Assembly: GCA_036491755.1 (NCBI GenBank)
Contig: DASXBJ010000071.1
Location: 1-27,024 of the forward strand
Reading direction: 5' to 3'
DNA length: 27,024 bases
Source: DASXBJ01 sp036491755
GTDB lineage: Bacteria; Chloroflexota; Dormibacteria; Dormibacterales; Dormibacteraceae
Shown: positions 14,155-22,079 of the stretch, piece after piece
How positions within the stretch are numbered: the first letter of the stretch is position 1
How the letters are laid out: each line of letters begins with the position of its first letter
The notes under the pieces: generated by a model
What the model was told of the DNA's origin: nothing
Seen by the model: the letters and a program-made list of their open reading frames with translations, nothing else
Databases searched by the model: none
Program-made: the position numbers and the translations under genes

Positions 14155-15806
14155 GCGGTCTGGACCCCGGCCGCCTTCTCGAGCCCAAGCTCCTCGACGG
14201 CGACGTCGCGCATCTTGAACTTCTGCACCTTGCCGGTGACGGTCATCGGAAACTCCTCGACGAACTTCCAGTGCCGAGGGATCTTGAATGAGGCGATCTT
14301 CCCTTTGCACCAGCCCGCAAGCTCCTCACCCGAGACCGAGGCGCCGTCTCGAAGCTTGACCCAGGCCATGACCTCTTCGCCGTACTTCTCCGAGGGCACC
14401 CCGATCACCTGCACGTCCGCGACCTGCGGGTGACCGTAGAGAAACTCCTCGACCTCTCGCGGATAGACGTTCTCTCCGCCGCGGATGATCATGTCCTTGA
14501 TCCTGCCGACGATGTTCACGTAGCCCTCGCCGTCCATGGTCGCCAGGTCGCCTGTGTGCATCCAGCGGGCGGCGTCGATGGCGAGGCGCGTCGCCTCCTC
14601 GTTGTTCCAGTAGCCGCGCATCACCATGTAACCCCGGCTGCACAGCTCGCCAGCCGTGCCGCGTGGGACCACCTCACCAGTGGTCGGGTCGATGATCTTG
14701 ATCTCAACGTGAGGATGCACCCGGCCCACGGTCGAGACGCGGCGCTCCAGGGGATCGTCGGTGGCGCACTGCGTTGAGACGGGAGATGTTTCGGTCATGC
14801 CGTACGCGATGGTCATCTCTGGCATGTGCATCAGCGTCTGGACCTTCTTCATCACCTCGACCGGGCAGGGCGAACCAGCCATGATGCCCGTGCGCAGCGT
14901 GCTGAAGTCGAACTCCTTGAAGCGGGGATGCTCGAGCTCGCCGATGAACATCGTCGGCACGCCGTACAGCGACGTGCAGCGCTCCTGCTGGACGGTCGAC
15001 ATCGTCACGACGGGGTCGTAAGCCTCGGCCGGAATGACCATCGCCGCGCCGTGCGTCGTGCAAGCGAGGTTGCCGAGCACCATGCCGAAGCAGTGATAGA
15101 ACGGCACCGGGATGCAGACCCGATCGAGCTCTGTGTAGCGCAGGGTCTCGCCGATGAAAAAGCCGTTGTTGAGGATGTTGTGATGGGTCAGGGTCGCGCC
15201 CTTCGGAAACCCGGTGGTGCCCGAGGTGTACTGGATGTTGATCGGGTCATCGAACTGCAGCGAGCTTTCGACCGCGTCGAGCTGGCCGTCCGAGACTCCG
15301 CTCCCATCCCGCCGCAGCGCCTCCCATCCGTCGTCGATCACCAGGGCCTCGCGCAGCTCCGGGCAGCGGCCCTTGACCTCGGCGAGCATTGCTCGGTAAT
15401 CGGCCTGCCGAAACGCGGCGGCGAGGATCAGGAAGCTGATGCCCGACTGCTTCAGCACGTACTCGAGCTCAGAGGTGCGATACGCCGGGTTGATGTTGAC
15501 CAGGATCGCGCCCATCGCGGCCGTCGCGTACTGGGTGATGACCCATTCGTATCGATTGGGGGACCAGATGCCCACTCGGTCGCCCTCTTTCACCCCGCGG
15601 GCCAGGAGCCCGCGAGCCACCTCCTCGCACTGTTGGACCAGCTCGCGATAGGTCGCCCTGTAGGCCTGGAACGGGACGATGAGAGCGTCGCGGTCGCCAA
15701 AGCGCGCCGCTGTCCGCCGCAGGTTGTGGAAGATCGGCTCGCCCAGGAGAGGAACGTTGCCCGCGCCGTGTACGTAGCTCAACTGTGTCACGTCACTCGC
15801 CCCCAT
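14151..15806 (-). CDS. AMP-binding acyl-CoA synthetase (fatty acid-CoA ligase type)
   Basis: A 551-residue member of the ANL adenylating superfamily. The P-loop-like YTSGTTGFPKG is at 193-203, the YGMTETSP motif near 335, the hinge/C-domain GGENVYPREVEEF near 440, and the catalytic Lys in PMTVTGKVQKFKMR near the C-terminus. It would activate a carboxylate with ATP and load CoA; the sequence resembles medium- or long-chain fatty acyl-CoA ligases, but the chain length cannot be read from it. ATG 15806 is chosen because the upstream open frame has no family similarity and starts well before the conserved N-terminus. No clear Shine-Dalgarno or TAnnnT hexamer is at the start. Confidence 0.92.
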   Translation of the reverse strand: MGASDVTQLSYVHGAGNVPLLGEPIFHNLRRTAARFGDRDALIVPFQAYRATYRELVQQCEEVARGLLARGVKEGDRVGIWSPNRYEWVITQYATAAMGAILVNINPAYRTSELEYVLKQSGISFLILAAAFRQADYRAMLAEVKGRCPELREALVIDDGWEALRRDGSGVSDGQLDAVESSLQFDDPINIQYTSGTTGFPKGATLTHHNILNNGFFIGETLRYTELDRVCIPVPFYHCFGMVLGNLACTTHGAAMVIPAEAYDPVVTMSTVQQERCTSLYGVPTMFIGELEHPRFKEFDFSTLRTGIMAGSPCPVEVMKKVQTLMHMPEMTIAYGMTETSPVSTQCATDDPLERRVSTVGRVHPHVEIKIIDPTTGEVVPRGTAGELCSRGYMVMRGYWNNEEATRLAIDAARWMHTGDLATMDGEGYVNIVGRIKDMIIRGGENVYPREVEEFLYGHPQVADVQVIGVPSEKYGEEVMAWVKLRDGASVSGEELAGWCKGKIASFKIPRHWKFVEEFPMTVTGKVQKFKMRDVAVEELGLEKAAGVQTA

Positions 15807-16051
15807 GAAGCTTGATTCTGCGCCTCGCCGGCCGCCCGCGGAAGTTGGGAAAACCAACCTCTTGACTTCGGCCCCGGATCGTCGCACCGTGATCTCAAGT
15901 TCGTTCTCCGTCCGGGTCCACCGACAGTCCGCGCAAGGTTGGCCTCCACAAGCAGGCAACGGCCGTAAAGCGGCGCAGAAACCAAAAGCGTGTCACCCGG
16001 TGGCATTCCGGTCGAGGCGGTGTCCGCTGCAAGGCGCCGCCTCGTTTCGTG

Positions 16052-17317
16052 TCAGCGAACCGCTTTGATCCTGCTCACAAAGATGGTCCCGATCGCGAGC
16101 AGCACGATCGCGCCCGAAAACGTCACGCGGTACCCCGAGTTGCGCGAGACGGAGTTGAAATGGTCAATCGTCGGGCCGGCGATGAAGGGCACCACGAACT
16201 GCGGAAGGGTGAGCGCGATGTGGAACAGGCCCATGTCCTTCGCGCTGCTGGAGCGGTCAGGCAGCGTGTCACAGGCGAGGGCCCAGTCGACCGCGTAGTA
16301 GAGGCCGTACCCGATCCCGTATGCCACGCCCAGGGCGAAAACGACGCCCAGTACGGTGGGATAGAAGGCGATGAAGATCAGCGCCACGAAGGCCTGGAAC
16401 CCTCCACTCGCAAACACGAACACCTTGCGCCTGCCGCTCCGGTCGGAGATGTAACCGCCGGCCAGGCCGAACGGGATCGCCGCGCCGAGCACGACCAGGA
16501 ACCAGATGGAGGTGAAAGTGGCGGGATCGCTCACCCCGACCACGTCGCGGAAGAAGTTGTTCAGGTAGTAGGCCACCGCGGTGATCCCGGCCGAGACGAA
16601 AAAGCGGGTGAAGATCACCCACGCGAAATCCCCTCCCAACATGGGCCGGAAGAACTCGTGCACGGCGGCACCGAGCGGTCGCGATTCCCTCGGCGGCAGG
16701 GGATTGGAACCTTCCCCGTGGGCGGCGTAGGAGGTCGGGATAAGGCTGAGGACCATGACGGCCGCGAACGCGACATACAGCCAGACGAGCTGGTGGGCGA
16801 GCAATGTCGTGGCGGCCAGGCCTGCGCCGCTTCCGAGCTGGACCATCGTCGCGAGGAAGCCGCTGGCCCGACCGAAGTCCTGCGCCGGGACGACGTCGGG
16901 GATGATCCCGGCGAACGCCGCACCCGCCGCGTTGAAGAAGAACTGCACCATCCCGTAGCCGACGATGATCTGGGTATAGCTGTGGGCCGTCGCGAGGACG
17001 GCCAGGCCCGGCAGCGTCAAGAGCGTCGCGGCGATCATGATCGGCCGGCGGCGCCCCCACGGCGTGGTGAGGCGATCCGAGATCGCGCCGACGATCGGGG
17101 GTACCGTCATCGCGAAGAGGCCGCCCACGCTCACGGCCAGGCCGATGGCGGTGTTCTGGTTCGTCTTCACGACGCCGTCGATCTGGTTCTGGATCACGAC
17201 TGTCGTGAGCGGCTGCCACAGGAAGAAGTTCCCAAACCAGAACGCGCTGAGCGCCGTATGTCGCAGGTTCCCGAACCTCGATCCGACAGGCAACGTCATG
17301 GCACCGGCTGTCGCCAC
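16052..17317 (-). CDS. MFS transporter, GPH/SLC45-like
   Basis: A 421-residue integral membrane protein with about 12 predicted helices in two halves. The loop 2-3 motif DRLTTPWGRRRPI and its counterpart in the second half (SDRSGRRKVFVFA) are typical of the glycoside-pentoside-hexuronide/sucrose-type branch of the major facilitator superfamily. It is probably a cation-coupled sugar or glycoside symporter, but the substrate is unknown. The start is GTG 17317, which lies 6 bases after TAGCCT on this strand; ATG seven codons later is the alternative. The 245 bases between this gene and the acyl-CoA synthetase gene contain nothing I recognise. Confidence 0.87.
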   Translation of the reverse strand: MATAGAMTLPVGSRFGNLRHTALSAFWFGNFFLWQPLTTVVIQNQIDGVVKTNQNTAIGLAVSVGGLFAMTVPPIVGAISDRLTTPWGRRRPIMIAATLLTLPGLAVLATAHSYTQIIVGYGMVQFFFNAAGAAFAGIIPDVVPAQDFGRASGFLATMVQLGSGAGLAATTLLAHQLVWLYVAFAAVMVLSLIPTSYAAHGEGSNPLPPRESRPLGAAVHEFFRPMLGGDFAWVIFTRFFVSAGITAVAYYLNNFFRDVVGVSDPATFTSIWFLVVLGAAIPFGLAGGYISDRSGRRKVFVFASGGFQAFVALIFIAFYPTVLGVVFALGVAYGIGYGLYYAVDWALACDTLPDRSSSAKDMGLFHIALTLPQFVVPFIAGPTIDHFNSVSRNSGYRVTFSGAIVLLAIGTIFVSRIKAVR

Positions 17318-17323
17318 GGCGCA

Positions 17324-17329
17324 AGGCTA
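17324..17329 (-). promoter_or_regulatory. Leaderless-type -10 hexamer (TAGCCT) for the MFS gene
   Basis: On the minus strand TAGCCT lies 6 bases before the GTG at 17317, the spacing expected for a transcript that starts on the start codon. It is 35 bases from the divergent hexamer at 17365. Confidence 0.5.
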
Positions 17330-17364
17330 CTGTTAATCGGCTTTCCGCGGGGACCGAAAAGCTG

Positions 17365-17370
17365 TAGGCT
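17365..17370 (+). promoter_or_regulatory. Leaderless-type -10 hexamer (TAGGCT) for the DUF1232 gene
   Basis: TAGGCT lies 11 bases before the TTG at 17382, back to back with the MFS hexamer, making a compact divergent control region of under 65 bases. Confidence 0.4.
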
Positions 17371-17381
17371 GTGGCGGCCCC

Positions 17382-17792
17382 TTGCCAAACGTAATTTCGC
17401 GCGCCAAAGAGATCCTGGTCGACGTGCCGCGACACGGCAAGCTTGCGTATTGCCTGCTGCGCGACGAGCGGGTGCCGGCCGCCCCCAAGGCGGTCCTGCT
17501 GGGCGCCCTGGCTCTGATCGTGAGCCCCATCGACCTGCCGGCATGGATCCCTGTCGTCGGCGAGCTCGACATGCTGGCGCTGGCCATCCTCGCGGTGGAG
17601 ACGTTCATCACCGCTTGCCCCGAGGACGTCCGCAGGGAGCACGAGGAGGCGTTGAGCGCGAAGCAGAGCCTGTGGGATCGCGACGTCCACGACACCCTCT
17701 CGGCGGCGCGCCACGGGAGCGGTCGCCTGTTCCATCGAGTCAGATCGCGGTTCGGCCGCCGCGACGAATATCAATCCGTTTCGGAGGTCTAG
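17382..17792 (+). CDS. DUF1232 (YkvA-like) membrane protein
   Basis: A 136-residue protein with the DUF1232 core: RDERVPAAPKAVLLGALALIVSPIDLPAWIPVVGELDMLALAI, including the SPID-x-x-P-x-W-IP-x-x-GxxDD-like motif in a hydrophobic hairpin (about 35-75). A charged C-terminal tail follows. Family function is unknown. The start is a TTG at 17382, chosen for position after TAGGCT; a GTG 14 codons later is the alternative. Its last codons contain the GGAGG ribosome site of rplI, so the two genes are likely one transcript. Confidence 0.82.
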   Translation: MPNVISRAKEILVDVPRHGKLAYCLLRDERVPAAPKAVLLGALALIVSPIDLPAWIPVVGELDMLALAILAVETFITACPEDVRREHEEALSAKQSLWDRDVHDTLSAARHGSGRLFHRVRSRFGRRDEYQSVSEV

Positions 17793-17796
17793 TGAA

Positions 17797-18246
17797 TTGC
17801 GCGTGATGTTGACCCAGGATGTCGAGAACCTCGGCCGGGCGGGGGACGTGAAAGAGGTCGCGGACGGTTACGGCCGCAACTTCCTGCTGCGCCGCAAGCT
17901 GGCCGTCGCCGCCGGCAAGGGTGTCGAGGCCGAGGCCAAGCGATTGAAGGATGCGGCCACCAAGCGCGAGGCCAAGGAGCGCAACGACGCCCAGGGCCTG
18001 GCCGATGAGATCCACAACAAGACGGTTGTCGTTCGCCTGAAGGTGGGAGCCGAGGACAAGGCCTTCGGCTCGATCACAAACCAGGACATCGCCGCCGCAC
18101 TCAAGGCCCAGCATCGGGTCGAGATCGACCGGCACAAGATCGACCTCAAGGAGCCGATCAAGACCCTCGGCGAGCACCAGGTCGCGCTCAGGCTGCATCG
18201 AGACGTGGACGCCCACGTGAATGTGATCGTCACGCAGGACCGCTAG
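17797..18246 (+). CDS. rplI: 50S ribosomal protein L9
   Basis: A 149-residue protein with the L9 signature: MRVMLTQDVENLGRAGDVKEVADGYGRNFLLRRKLAVAA at the N-terminal rRNA-binding domain, a long connecting helix (about 42-75), and the C-terminal domain ending VNVIVTQ. The start is TTG 17797, 9 bases after GGAGG (17783-17787); it gives the usual M-[KR]-V-[IM]-L beginning. GTG 17803 and ATG 17806 would trim the first strand. The rplI-dnaB order is common in bacteria, but rpsF, ssb and rpsR, its frequent upstream partners, are replaced here by DUF1232. Confidence 0.96.
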   Translation: MRVMLTQDVENLGRAGDVKEVADGYGRNFLLRRKLAVAAGKGVEAEAKRLKDAATKREAKERNDAQGLADEIHNKTVVVRLKVGAEDKAFGSITNQDIAAALKAQHRVEIDRHKIDLKEPIKTLGEHQVALRLHRDVDAHVNVIVTQDR

Positions 18247-18260
18247 GTCGCGGCAGCTAG

Positions 18261-19622
18261 ATGGCGACCACGCTTCCTCTTTCCCCTGGGCGCGTCCCAC
18301 CCAGTGACCTCGATGCCGAGATGTCGGTCATCGGTTCGATCCTGGTCGATCCGTTGTCGGTGGCCAAGGTGCTTCAGTTCTTGCACCCCGAGGACTTCTA
18401 TCGCGAGAACAACGGCCAGATCTACCGCGCTGCTCTGGACCTTTTCGCGGCCGGTGAGCCGATCGACAACGTCACCCTGGCCGCGCAGCTCCAGACGATG
18501 GGCCTGCTCGATCGGGTCGGAGGCCGCACTCACCTTGCCTCGATGCAGGGTGCGGTGCCAACAGCGGCGAACATCGAGTACTACGGCCGCATCGTCAAGG
18601 AGAAGGCCTACAAGCGCAGGCTGATCTCCGCCGGCGGCAGCATCGCCGGTTACGGGTACGACGACTCGGTCGACGCCGAGGAGGCGATCAACAAGGCGCA
18701 ATCGCTCGTGTTCGGCGTGGCGGACGATCGCGACCAGCGCGAGCTGGCCCGCCTGTACGACCTGCTTGGCCCTGCCATGGAGCGCATCTCGCTGCAGATG
18801 GAAAGCGGTCAGGGCATCGTCGGCATCCCCTCAGGATTCCACGACCTCGACCGCATGACTGGTGGGTTCAAGGACTCCGACCTCGTCATCGTGGCGGGCC
18901 GGCCGGCCATGGGCAAGACGTCCTGGGTTCTGAACGTCGCCCTGCACGCGGCCCTCGAGGCGAAGAAGTCAGTCGCCATATTCAGCCTCGAGATGTCGAA
19001 AGAGCAGCTCACCGAGCGCCTGCTCACCGAGCAGGCGCAGATCGACGCCCAGCGGATGCATCGCGGTCTGCTCACCGAGGCGGAGTTCGACCGCGTCTCG
19101 AACGCGCTCGGGCCGCTCGGCGAGGCCGCGATCTTCATCGACGACACGCCGGTGATGGATGAGCTGACGCTTCAGCTCAAAGCGCGCCAGGCCAAGATGC
19201 GCCACAACATCGACATGATCCTGCTCGACTATCTCCAGCTCATGCATGGTCGCGCCAGAGGGGACGACAACCGGGTGCAGGAGGTTTCAGCCATCTCCCG
19301 GGCCCTCAAAGGACTGGCCAGGGAGCTGCGCATACCGGTGATCGCGATCTCGCAGCTCAGCCGCGCCCCGGAGCAGCGGCCGGACAAGCGCCCGATCCTG
19401 AGCGATTTGCGCGAAAGCGGTAGCATAGAACAGGATAGCGACCTTGTAATGTTTCTGTTCAGGCCCGAGTACTACAAGTCCGAGGAGCGGCCAGGCATCG
19501 CGGAGGTCATCGTGGCCAAGCACCGGAACGGGCCGACCGGCACCATCGAGCTCAAGTTCCGCCGCGACCACACGCGCTTCTACAACCTCGAGGTCAGGCG
19601 GCCGGAACCGGGAACCGAGTAG
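18261..19622 (+). CDS. dnaB: Replicative DNA helicase DnaB
   Basis: A 453-residue hexameric replicative helicase that unwinds DNA at the fork. The N-terminal primase-interacting domain (DLDAEMSVIGSILVDP from about 16), a linker near 150-190, and the RecA-like domain with Walker A GRPAMGKT (213-220), EMSKEQL, Walker B MILLDYLQLM (about 318-328), the SRALKGLARELRIPVIAISQLSR stretch and DLRESGSIEQDSDLVMFLFR with the finger Arg. No intein interrupts it. The ATG lies 14 bases after rplI; only a weak ribosome site is seen. Confidence 0.97.
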   Translation: MATTLPLSPGRVPPSDLDAEMSVIGSILVDPLSVAKVLQFLHPEDFYRENNGQIYRAALDLFAAGEPIDNVTLAAQLQTMGLLDRVGGRTHLASMQGAVPTAANIEYYGRIVKEKAYKRRLISAGGSIAGYGYDDSVDAEEAINKAQSLVFGVADDRDQRELARLYDLLGPAMERISLQMESGQGIVGIPSGFHDLDRMTGGFKDSDLVIVAGRPAMGKTSWVLNVALHAALEAKKSVAIFSLEMSKEQLTERLLTEQAQIDAQRMHRGLLTEAEFDRVSNALGPLGEAAIFIDDTPVMDELTLQLKARQAKMRHNIDMILLDYLQLMHGRARGDDNRVQEVSAISRALKGLARELRIPVIAISQLSRAPEQRPDKRPILSDLRESGSIEQDSDLVMFLFRPEYYKSEERPGIAEVIVAKHRNGPTGTIELKFRRDHTRFYNLEVRRPEPGTE

Positions 19623-19627
19623 AGCCG

Positions 19628-20917
19628 GTGGTCATCATCCTGGTCGGCGGCCAGTGGGGCGACGAGGGCAAAGGCAAGGTCATCGACTACCTCGCCAAGA
19701 AGGCAGACGTGGTGATTCGCTCCCAGGGCGGCAACAACGCCGGCCACACGGTCATCACCGAGCACGGCGAGTTCAAGTTCCAGCTCATCCCGTCGGGCAT
19801 CCTCTACCCCGAATGCACCTGCATCATCGGCAACGGAGTCGTGGTCGATCCGATCGTCCTTCTGCGCGAGATCTCGCAGCTTCGGGAGCGGGGCATCGAG
19901 CCGAAAAACCTCATCGTCAGCGAACGTGCGCACATGGTCATGCGCTATCACCCGCTGTTCGACCAGCTGGAGGAGGAGGCGCGCGGCGACGACCGCCTGG
20001 GCACCACGTGGCGCGGCATCGGGCCCGCTTACGCGGACAAGATCCGCCGCATCGGCTTTCGCATCGGCGACCTGCAGAAGGAAGCCTTCATGCGCAAGAA
20101 GCTGGCCTTCGTCGTCGACCAGGTGAAGAACCCGGTCCTCACCAAGCTGTACGGCAAGGATGCATACGACTGGTCCAGCATGCTGGCGGAGTACATGGGC
20201 TACGCCAGGCAGCTAGATCCGTATATCAGGGACACGTTTCCGCTCCTCCAGGACGCGCTGGACAGCAACTCCAACATCCTGCTCGAGGGCGCCCAGGCGA
20301 CCATGCTCGACCTGGACTTCGGCACCTACCCGTACGTCACCTCATCCAACCCGACGGCGGGCGGCGCGCTCACCGGCAGCGGCATCCCTCCGACCAGGGT
20401 GGACCTGACGGTCGGCGTGTTCAAGGCTTATACGTCGCGCGTCGGCTACGGGCCGTTTCCCTCCGAGCTGCTCGACGAGGTGGGGGACCGGATCCGTGAG
20501 CGAGGCCACGAGTTCGGCACGGTCACCGGCAGGGCACGGCGCATCGGTTGGTTCGATTCCGCCGTGGCTCGCTATGCCGCTCGTCTGAACGGCATCGGTT
20601 GCGCCGCCTTGATGCGTCTGGACATTCTCGACGACCAGCCGCGGCTGAAGATCTGTACCGGCTACAAGTTCCGCGGCGCCCACTACGACCATCCACTCGC
20701 CAACATCTCGCATTACAAGCACTGCGATCCGATCTACGAGGAGATGCCGGGCTGGGAGACGGACATCGGCGCTGTGACCTGCTGGGATGACCTGCCGCCG
20801 GCGTGCCGTGACTACATCGATCGCATCGGCGAGCTGATGGGGGTCGCGGTGGAGATGGTCGGAACCGGGCCGCGACGCGACCAGTTCGTAACCCGCGGTC
20901 GCGCGCTCTTCGACTGA
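19628..20917 (+). CDS. purA: Adenylosuccinate synthetase
   Basis: A 429-residue enzyme joining IMP and aspartate with GTP in AMP synthesis. The P-loop GGQWGDEGKGK is at 7-17 with catalytic Asp12, NNAGHT at 36-41 with His40, GTTWRGIGPAY near 125, LLEGAQATMLDLDFGTYPYVTSS for IMP binding, and GTVTGRARRIGWFD. The length matches the family. The GTG start lies 5 bases after the dnaB stop, so rplI, dnaB and purA probably form one operon. The stop is 18 bases from the convergent RnfD-like gene, with no terminator hairpin visible. Confidence 0.97.
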   Translation: MVIILVGGQWGDEGKGKVIDYLAKKADVVIRSQGGNNAGHTVITEHGEFKFQLIPSGILYPECTCIIGNGVVVDPIVLLREISQLRERGIEPKNLIVSERAHMVMRYHPLFDQLEEEARGDDRLGTTWRGIGPAYADKIRRIGFRIGDLQKEAFMRKKLAFVVDQVKNPVLTKLYGKDAYDWSSMLAEYMGYARQLDPYIRDTFPLLQDALDSNSNILLEGAQATMLDLDFGTYPYVTSSNPTAGGALTGSGIPPTRVDLTVGVFKAYTSRVGYGPFPSELLDEVGDRIRERGHEFGTVTGRARRIGWFDSAVARYAARLNGIGCAALMRLDILDDQPRLKICTGYKFRGAHYDHPLANISHYKHCDPIYEEMPGWETDIGAVTCWDDLPPACRDYIDRIGELMGVAVEMVGTGPRRDQFVTRGRALFD

Positions 20918-20935
20918 GCAGATGAAGATGCGAGG

Positions 20936-21994
20936 TCAGCTCGCCCGCGATACGGTCTTGACCACCCTCAGGTTGGCCTCGCGCTGGGCGAGGCGGCGGT
21001 TCCGCTTCCACCGATCCAGCGTCGACGAGAAAAGCCAGATGACAACGACGAGAACGGCCATTACCGCCTGGGTCGCGGCCACGGTGAACAACGCCGCCTC
21101 GATGCCATAGCCCCGGCGCCTCAGGCCGATGGCGAACAGGCCTGCGGCGAATCCCAGCAATGGCCGGATCGCCCACGAGGCGGGCAGCAGCCGGCGATCC
21201 GCCAGCAGGAGGCCCGCTACGAACCAGGTGGGTCCGCTGTCCAGCTGGAACATGTAATCCCAGTGGAACGAGTAGATCGCGAGCAGGGCGCCCAGCAGGA
21301 ACGTCGCGAGCACGACCAGGCTTACGCGCCTGGCGTAGGCAAGCCATGCGACGCCGACGGCGACCGCGAGCAGGGACGTTGCGAAGACCGGGCCAGGGAC
21401 GTTGCCCACGTAAAGCCGGATCGGGTCAATGGGTGCCGACTCGGGGCTGAAGAACCGATACCAGGTGGCGATCGGGTCTCCAAAGGGCTTCCCGCTGGCT
21501 GGGCTGATGTAGGCGAAGGGCGCGCCGCGGGTGATCAGGGCCACCGCGGCATACGCGAGCAGGCCGAGCTGGGCGCGGACCCCGGGGAGGTAACGACCTC
21601 GCAGGGTCTCGAGGATCGCGGCCAGCAATGCGATCTCGGCCACGGTTGCCAGGGTCGAGCCTGCTCCGATCAACGCGACGCCGAAAACCGAGGCGATGAG
21701 CGGGCTCGCATGCACCCCTGGGACATGACGGCGCCAGACAAAGCGGACCACGAGCTGGGCGCCTGCCCCGATCGCGAGGGCGACCATCAAGATCTCGAAG
21801 GCCGGGAATTTGAAGATGACAAGGCCCGCCACGACGGGGGGAGCCAGCGCAATACCGGTCACCAGGTCGTCGGGCAGGGTCGCCGGCTTGAACGCAGCTC
21901 GATCGAGCCACGATCCCGCTCGGGAGAGCGTTGATCCCCGAGGGCTGCGGACGCGGCTTACTTTGAGGTCGCGGGGACCTTTGGCGGGCGGCAC
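20936..21994 (-). CDS. RnfD/NqrB-like membrane protein, orphan
   Basis: A 352-residue polytopic membrane protein (about 9-10 helices) resembling the NqrB/RnfD family, membrane subunits of sodium- or proton-coupled NADH and ferredoxin oxidoreductases. The resemblance rests on the SPLIASV segment after the second helix and on DSGPTWFVAGLLLADRRLLP...RPLLGFAAGLFAIGLRRRGYGIEA, which parallels the SGAT-type covalent-flavin region of RnfD. The Thr in SGPT could in principle carry FMN. No other Rnf or Nqr subunit is in the window. GTG 21994 is chosen because TACAAT lies 6 bases before it on this strand; the open frame further upstream is antisense to the propeller gene. Confidence 0.65.
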   Translation of the reverse strand: MPPAKGPRDLKVSRVRSPRGSTLSRAGSWLDRAAFKPATLPDDLVTGIALAPPVVAGLVIFKFPAFEILMVALAIGAGAQLVVRFVWRRHVPGVHASPLIASVFGVALIGAGSTLATVAEIALLAAILETLRGRYLPGVRAQLGLLAYAAVALITRGAPFAYISPASGKPFGDPIATWYRFFSPESAPIDPIRLYVGNVPGPVFATSLLAVAVGVAWLAYARRVSLVVLATFLLGALLAIYSFHWDYMFQLDSGPTWFVAGLLLADRRLLPASWAIRPLLGFAAGLFAIGLRRRGYGIEAALFTVAATQAVMAVLVVVIWLFSSTLDRWKRNRRLAQREANLRVVKTVSRAS

Positions 21995-22000
21995 GGACGG

Positions 22001-22006
22001 ATTGTA
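22001..22006 (-). promoter_or_regulatory. Leaderless-type -10 hexamer (TACAAT)
   Basis: On the minus strand TACAAT is 6 bases before the GTG at 21994. It is paired with the divergent GATAAT at 22064. Confidence 0.55.
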
Positions 22007-22063
22007 GGCAAACAGGCCCGAGCCACGATCGAACCACTCCGCCGCCCTTCTTCCGCCTTGGGT

Positions 22064-22069
22064 GATAAT
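22064..22069 (+). promoter_or_regulatory. Extended -10-like hexamer (TGATAAT) for the propeller gene
   Basis: GATAAT, read as TGATAAT with the preceding base, ends 10 bases before the GTG at 22080. It overlaps the earlier GTG at 22062, which argues that 22062 is not the translation start. Confidence 0.45.
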
Positions 22070-22079
22070 CGGCAGGCTC

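Noticed and set aside
14826..15815. A 329-codon plus-strand open frame opposite the acyl-CoA synthetase
   Set aside because: It is the antisense shadow of a gene with clear family motifs; the translation is His/Arg/Asp-rich with no domain.
16049..17806. A 585-codon plus-strand open frame opposite the MFS transporter
   Set aside because: Rich in Arg, Gly, Glu and His with no domain pattern. The opposite strand encodes a typical transporter, and the end of the frame lies out of frame over DUF1232.
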